Shown piece after piece: positions 58,082 to 64,000 of a stretch of DNA of 64,000 nt. Where the stretch lies: the NCBI GenBank assembly GCA_030737835.1, contig CM060850.1, positions 26,943,385 through 27,007,384 of the forward strand, given 5' to 3'. Within the stretch, counting starts at the first letter, position 1; each line of letters opens with the position of its first letter. Origin of the DNA: Acorus gramineus (lineage: Eukaryota > Streptophyta > Magnoliopsida > Acorales > Acoraceae). A model generated the notes under the pieces. That model was not told the DNA's origin. It was given only the letters and a program-made list of their open reading frames with translations, and ran no database searches. The position numbers and the translations under genes were made by a program.

Positions 58082-61076
58082 CACAACCAGAAAAAAGGGT
58101 TTTAGCGACGGACTTAGGCCGTCGTTGTAGGTCATCATCGACGGACATAAACAGTTGCCGTTGGCGTTGATGGTGTCGTGAAAAGGTTGGCGACTGACTT
58201 GACCAAGTCCGTCGCTGTTACATTATTTAGCGACGGCTATAATCCGTCACACTTGGACAAGAGCGACGGATTATAGCTGTTGCTGTAGCTCTTTTGTGAC
58301 GGATAGAATCTGTCGCTGTTGATTTTGACAAGGTGTAAACTGATCTATTGTGACGGACAAAATTCGTGGAGATAGCCCCTACAGAACTTTCTTCAAAGCT
58401 GATTCTCCACTTTTTTTTAATCAAAATATGGATCTCCAATCATTTTAAAAAACAAGGCATTCATCTATATTCAACATTTCAAACCACTTGAACACAAATA
58501 AGAGACAATTGCATGAAGGAAATTTTTTAGGTGAAACTAATACCAAATTAATTTTACAACGTTAAGATATCTCAAAAATACACAAAAAGATACAAGTACA
58601 AAGTATTGTCTAGTGCTCTCAACATATTCTACAAGGGTACGTTCTGTTGTTTATCGATCGTCGTGGTTAAAATCAGAGACAGAGTACTTCTTTCTCTTAC
58701 TTTTACAATCCTCACATGCCTCATCGCCATCCTCAAAGCCTCCCCAACCTCACCCATGAAGGCCCCTATCATAGCATACTCAGTGACTAATTTACAAAGA
58801 CAGTAATATGAGGCATACTAATAATCTTTATTAAATGGTGATTTTAGTAAAAAAAAAAAAGAAAAAAGAAAAAAAATGCTTTTATGTAGGTGCTTTAAAT
58901 ATAGATAATATTAAGAATCTCATAAGCCATGCAATTATACAATATTTACCTTTTGCATTTGAGGAACTCTTCCACTGCTTTAACATGGTCTATGTTAGTG
59001 ATATTATCGGAGTAGGTCTAGTAAGATGGAAAGAACACAGTCAAAGATATGGTTAGCATCACTAAACTTAGCAGCACCCAACAGTGAGAAAATTTTCTAT
59101 GTACTTACGAAGACTTTGGAAGCAATTAGTATATAACAATGATATTTAATAATTTAAGCATGTATTTAAAGTATAGAACTTCCTACAAGCTTTTGATCAT
59201 AAATTAGAGCATATTATACTTGATGCAACTACTCCTGGCCACCTGCAATCTAGTGTTTAAGTGTTGACAAATATTTTGGAAAGTAGGCAACATTGTCAAA
59301 GGTATATTTCTGGTCTACAAGGGATGATAGGAACTGATACTTGCCATGCTGTTTGAACACATGGACATATAAATATCAGGTAATACCAAAAATCGCATGA
59401 CTTGTTTTGTCCATAGAAGTCATCCACCAATCTAAAGTTCATTTACATATATCATCGGTGAAAATCATAAATAACACTACAAGAATGAGAAAAAAACAAC
59501 AACAATAATAATAGGAATTATCATTTATCAGGATGGAGTCATTGCTATATGCAAGACCACTTTGGGTGATGACCTTTTAATGGTCTTTAATAAATTTTTT
59601 ATAGCCAACATAATAGCTATGGCATTGTAACAAATTAAAATTCATGATAATTTATGATATCAAAACACTGAAACAACCGCGCGTGCATTTCAAAAATATG
59701 TTTAAGTTCCACTGTGCACCTTAATTTTTTTGTGTACTTCTGCTAGTTGAGCTTGCAATAACCTTGAGTGGTTACCTAGTTCCTGTGAAAAGTAGTGCAA
59801 TGAGAATTTAATTTCTTCAGATAACAAAAAAGCAGTAGAAAATTCTTAAAAAGGAAGGGGATATGCAAAGCTTGGAGCTCTGAAATGTACCTCAATTTTT
59901 TTAAATGCAATCCTCACATGCTTTAATGTTTTAAAAATAAAAAACTTCAACTAATGAGGTATATGTTTCAATGAAAAATTTATATCGCTCTATTTGAATT
60001 GAATTGAATTGACTCATTTTTAGCAAATGTAAGAAAAAATTAACGACATATATATGCTTAAGGAGGTATGTAACTTTATTTGGGGCGGTAAAAAAGATTG
60101 TGTAATAGTGCCCTTAAAAGAATCAACAACTTCCCCTTCTTATCAAGAGGAGAGGAGAGCATACGCAACACCTGCTCAACCAAATTTTGTTCCATCTCCA
60201 TGGAAAAAAAAAACAAAGTCAGGTAAAACTTTTTACATAAAAAATTAGAAGCATAGATCCCCAACACCACCACCACCACCTCTAAAAAGTTTAACAAAAC
60301 AAGAAAGATTGTACAAATGCAATATCTACAACACCATCAAAGACATAGAGAAAGACTACAAAAATAAAAAATCAGCCATTCAATCTTCTGGTTCCCCAAA
60401 TCCAACACACCTAAAAGTCCATTAATCTCCAGCACCCCTCTTTGATGGCCCAACTAAGAAAAAAATCGAAGTGTGCATGAAAGAAAAACCAAACCCTATA
60501 TCCAACAAAACAAATGTTGAAGAAAGGAAATAAAAACTCAGATATGAACGAAGTCAAAATCAAATTGATTCAATGCTTTTAGAGTTTAGGAACCATAGAT
60601 CTGACTGGAAAAAAAAATAGATCCATACAAGTAATCCATCAAAAACACAAACAAAAAATACATACAAAAAAAAAAGAAAATAAACATGCATACCAGATCT
60701 AGAAAAGCAAGAATATGTGCCATGGGAGCGGTGACAAAGTCTGGTGGCGGCGGTGTCGGAGCTACGATGCAGAGCTGTGCGATGGGAGCGGCGACAGAGT
60801 CCAGCGGCGGTTTGGAGGAAGGGATCAGGTGCTCGTTTGGGGGTTTGGGGGCATGATCTGGTTTTCTGGGTTTTCATGTGTGGGGGGAGAGGTGGCGAGA
60901 TTTGGGGAATACAGGGGGTTTTGGTTTTTTTCATTACTATTTTATTTTTTAAATCCATTAGTGGTGGCTATTGATGAGATTTCTGACGGACAAACCCTGT
61001 CACACAATTCCGACAGTTTTAGTCCGTCACCAATAGTCCCGATGGTCCGTCGGCATTTCTCATTTTTTGGGTTGTG
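58082..61076. mobile_element. CACTA transposon, about 3.0 kb, non-autonomous
   Basis: The left end is CACAACCAGAAAAAAGGG and the right end, on the other strand, CACAACCCAAAAAATGAG, a CACTA-type variant. The 3-bp duplication CAT is perfect (58079-58081 and 61077-61079). Subterminal repeats with AGCGACGG and CCGTCGCT cores fill 58095-58360, and GACGGACAAA / CCGTCACC occur at 60985-61050. No transposase frame is recognised. An exon-like GC-rich patch (60715-60900) contains GGGAGCGGCGACAGAGTC-type repeats and overlapping open frames on both strands, of unknown meaning. It sits within the LINE's distal target duplication. Confidence 0.85.
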
Positions 61077-61104
61077 CATGTGTGGTTCAAGAATATAATT
61101 ATTC

Positions 61105-61490
61105 TGAGATTTATGACTATTCTAGTATAAATAAGAATAAAATAATTTTGTGTTTGGTTGTGTTTTGAATTATTTCAATTGAGAAATGTAATAATAAAGT
61201 TTTTTTGTTGTTTGGATAAAATATGAATAAAATGTGGATAAAGATTTATAAAAGACAAAAAAATGATGACAGTTGATTTATAATAGGTGATGACAATTGA
61301 TTTGATAGTGGGCTCACATATTCTTTTAGTTTGAATAATCTGGAATAACTTAATTCTAATGGGTGGATGGAATCCATATACCACTTTTTACTAGTTAATT
61401 CTTGTATACAGATTCTCATTTATTCCAGTTATCCAAACAACTATAATGAAATTATTTTAACTAATTCAAATTTATACCGAGCTTATTCTC
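61105..61490. mobile_element. MITE in the former HyPRP 5 upstream region
   Basis: The left part (TCTAGTATAAATAAGAATAA, TTTGTGTTTGGTTGTG) and the right part (TTATCCAAACAACTATAATG, CAAATTTATACCGAGC) are inverted. The interior matches 1-175 (TTGAGAAATGTAATAATAAA, AAAATATGAATAAAATGTGG). Non-autonomous. It lies on the far side of the CACTA and LINE, in DNA that originally bordered the TATA box of the dead HyPRP gene. Confidence 0.5.
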
Positions 61491-61939
61491 TAATCAAATA
61501 TGGGCACAGTGTTTTTGGAAGGTGATATAATATAAGCATAATTATTTGATCTGCATGTGATGACATTGGACTGACATGGAGCTGGCACGGGCAACTTGGG
61601 AGGGTAGGGTTAAGATTTTTGTGGTTTGGAGTTTTGCATGGATTGTGGTTGGCAATCACTCCTCTCTCACATGCGTGATGCATGCAATGCAGCTGTTTTG
61701 ATTCTTTGATCTTAATTCTCTGTGTGTGATCCACAGAAATATATATGCATAGAACACCTTTTATGTGCATGCATTTATTGGTATTTTGATTTTTCTTGCT
61801 TTCTTTTTTAGATCATTTTTGTCATTGAGTGTGACAAAAGTTATTCTTGGCACGTGGTTTCCTCCCAATTATCTTCTTTCGGAATAGTATAGTACTTTAG
61901 TTTTCAAAGTACCTCAGTTTTTTGGTGTAATGTGATGTA
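61491..61939. other. Gene-free stretch
   Basis: Less AT-rich than its neighbours at 61560-61740 but with no recognisable gene. If the LINE and CACTA are removed in thought, it lies a few hundred bases upstream of the HyPRP 5 TATA box. Confidence 0.3.
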
Positions 61940-62170
61940 GGGTGCGTTTCATTGTGTGATTGTAAAATTAATTATGTAGAATTCTGTGATTGTAAAACTG
62001 ATTCTGTAAGAAGCTTATTTTCTCAGTTTTTTAAAATCACAGTTTTTGGACATTATTTGTCTGAAATCTGTGTGCAGGAAGATGTTACAGTAAAACTGTT
62101 TGGTTGCACAATTGTAAACGCAGCTTTCTGCAATCGCAATCGCTGTGCAATCGTGCAACCAAACGCACCC
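61940..62170. mobile_element. MITE, 231 bp
   Basis: The ends GGGTGCGTTTCATTGTGTGA and, on the other strand, GGGTGCGTTTGGTTGCACGA are good inverted repeats. GTA flanks both sides (61937-61939 and 62171-62173), a possible 3-bp target duplication. Relative at 42262-42495. No coding capacity. Confidence 0.65.
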
Positions 62171-62305
62171 GTAGTTGAAATCTGCCCCGGGCTTTACCCC
62201 AAAAATAGTGTATTTGGTTATTTGATATTTGAGTTGAGGCCTGCTATGTCAACTATTTCGTGCTGAAATTGGGAAATATTTGATACAGAACACATCAAAC
62301 ATTCA

Positions 62306-62953
62306 CAGGGTCGGCTCTTTTATTAGGCAACTTAGGCAATTGCCTAAGGCCCTCAGATGTACAAAGGCCCCTAAATTGTTTTTATTTATAAGTTGATCCA
62401 CATGTTAGCCAATGATAACTTAACACCTTGCAAAAAAATATTTATTTTTCAAAACAATTAATAGTCATTTTGATATAGTTAAAAAGTAACTAATAAAAAA
62501 TTGATAAAATCTTATGATACCTAAAAAATAGCAAAACAAAAAAAATTGCATAACCAATAGGATTTAAAGATTTTTTTGAATCCCAAAAAAATAGAAATAT
62601 GAAACGGTGAGGCTAAAAAAGTGTTGTTATTGTTTTTTCACTCTTTTATCATTTTCAATATATTCCTTCTTTATTTAAAAAAAACAATTCTTCTCACTCT
62701 ATTTCTTCTTTATATAAAAAAATCTCTTGATTTTCTGTTTGCTGGAGACTAAAAACAATTATGTGGTGTAGACAATAAGGAATAAAGTATTTTTTTATTT
62801 GAATTAAATAAAAACTTACATATAAAAATTCATTAATAATTTTGCAGTCCAAAAAACTAGAAGAATGATTTTTAGTTAAAAAAATTAATAATTTAAAATT
62901 AAAATAAATATTAATTAATTGACTTAGGCCCATAATATATCAGGCCGGCCCTG
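62306..62953. mobile_element. Non-autonomous hAT element, 648 bp
   Basis: A perfect 8-bp target duplication, AACATTCA (62298-62305 and 62954-62961), flanks it. The ends are CAGGGTCGGCTC and, on the other strand, CAGGGCCGGCCTG. Just inside the left end is GGCAATTGCCTAAGGCCCTC. The centre is AT-rich with no transposase. Such CAGGGCCGGC ends are common in plant hAT elements. Confidence 0.88.
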
Positions 62954-63469
62954 AACATTCATAGTTTTTGAACCCAACATCAAAATGACATATTATGTGT
63001 GGAAAATGTTAGACACCATCTCTTTTAACCTTCTTTAGAAAAACTTTATACATGTTGATTTTAATATGTTAATGATATAAAACAATGGCTAATACTGATC
63101 ACCACTTCATCTAATAACTGGGTTTGTTTCTCGAATGAATGAGTGAAGCTCTTTATTACCATCTGCTGTTTGCTTTGCATGATTTGACTCCTGGGATAGA
63201 TATAATCTTTATGCGGTTGGATTTTAAATTTTATTTGTTATTGTTGTTCATGTACTTTATGTTTCAGTTTTCTGTTTTTTTATCCAGAATTCCACGTACT
63301 TTCTCTTGGATGTGGTGTATATGGATATTTGTTTTATATCATATAATGATGAACCATGTTTGAAGTAGATTTTCTTTATGATGTATTTTTCTTGGATTTG
63401 GTGTATATGAATAATTAAGTTTAGATAATTTACTAATTTATTATAATTCATAAAGTTTTCAAAAAAAAT

Positions 63470-63885
63470 TCCAATGTAAAAATACCTAAGTGATAATAGT
63501 ATATGAGGCTTGTCTTTATACTTCTGCCAAGGAATATTTTCTATAAAAATTTTATTAGTAATTCTTTACTTTTATGAAGAAATATTTTCTTAGGTAAAAA
63601 TATAACCTTTTACTTAGGAAACAGTTTGGTGATAATTGTGCATTTTTTACCAAGGATTATTTTCATTGGTAAATGTCAAGTATTAGCAATCAATCATTTT
63701 TACCAAGGAAATTTTTTGTTCCGATCCTAATTATTTTACCAAGGAACAGACATCTTTTTGATAAAAAAATTTATATTCTTTTGCGACGAATTTATCAAAG
63801 AAATATTGCGTTGATAAAAAATCTTTAACAACGAAATTAATGGTGACTTAAAGTTTCCTTGAAAAAAGTCATATTTTTTGTAGTG
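63470..63885. mobile_element. Right end of a further CACTA-like element
   Basis: The end ATATTTTTTGTAGTG (to 63885) is the complement of a CACTACAAAAAATAT CACTA terminus. Before it, a subterminal motif with a TTACCAAGGAA core repeats at least four times (near 63650, 63700, 63730 and variants). No matching left end was found between the hAT element at 62306-62953 and 63470, so the element is deleted or its left border decayed. Subterminal repeats differ from those of the other three CACTA elements. Confidence 0.55.
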
Positions 63886-64000
63886 TTATCTGCATGGCTA
63901 AATGATAACAATTAGGCAGACATCGATAATGTGGAGCGCCCTACAAACGAAAGCGATGGCCAACAATTATTCTTATATTACATCATGGTTACTATTCACC

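Noticed and set aside
60560-61098. Overlapping open frames near the right end of the CACTA at 58082
   Set aside because: Low-complexity and Arg/Ser or Trp/Gly-rich translations of a GC-rich repeat; no transposase motif found.
1-64000. tRNA, rRNA, snoRNA or CRISPR features
   Set aside because: No cloverleaf, rRNA-like or regularly spaced repeat-spacer structure was recognised by eye; a dedicated scan was not possible.
1-64000. Full-length LTR retrotransposon or endogenous virus
   Set aside because: No gag, protease, integrase or paired long terminal repeats were recognised. The only reverse transcriptase belongs to the non-LTR LINE at 53520-58069.

Overview
The window is nuclear DNA of a flowering plant, probably a eudicot. 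The evidence is GT-AG introns, an S-oxygenating flavin monooxygenase of the plant FMO GS-OX type, a group of 8-cysteine hybrid proline-rich proteins, and AT-rich intergenic DNA full of CACTA, hAT, Mutator-like and MITE elements plus a plant L1-type LINE. No species can be named. No tRNA, rRNA or CRISPR array was seen.

Region 1 (1-14 kb) is a decaying tandem cluster of an FMO GS-OX-like gene on the minus strand. One copy (4141-7419, seven exons) can be assembled without any break. A second copy (12011-13795) is a pseudogene that lost its last three exons, exon 2 and part of exon 1 and took a 396-bp insertion. A third (8180-8452) is an exon-1 fragment. Two further remnants (near 180-330 and 820-1180) carry mainly the conserved upstream region. 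Flanking DNA was duplicated with the genes.

Region 2 (15-23 kb) is mostly transposons. It holds a clean 376-bp hAT MITE, several other MITEs and a 4.6-kb CACTA element that carries an intron-containing fragment of a host gene.

Region 3 (24-54 kb) holds five single-exon HyPRP genes of the lipid-transfer-like 8-cysteine family: one on the plus strand (24843-25268) and four on the minus strand (29921-30562, 41339-41761, 45838-46311, 53041-53424). The first four are open. The last has an early stop and has lost a conserved cysteine. Between them lie a 2.6-kb terminal-inverted-repeat element, a second CACTA with a transposase remnant, hAT elements and many small MITEs. A long inverted repeat sits in the upstream region of the first HyPRP gene.

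Region 4 (53.5-64 kb) is a nested stack. A 5'-truncated LINE landed in the TATA region of the dead HyPRP gene and duplicated about 14 bp that include the TATA box. A hAT element then landed in the LINE reverse-transcriptase gene, and a 3-kb CACTA landed inside the LINE's distal target-site duplication. Two more TIR elements and the end of a fourth CACTA fill the rest.

Nothing here looks like a new multi-gene system. The most instructive items are the insertion stack at the HyPRP promoter, the gene fragment carried by a CACTA, the birth-and-death FMO cluster and the promoter hairpin. All calls come from reading the sequence; no database search was run.
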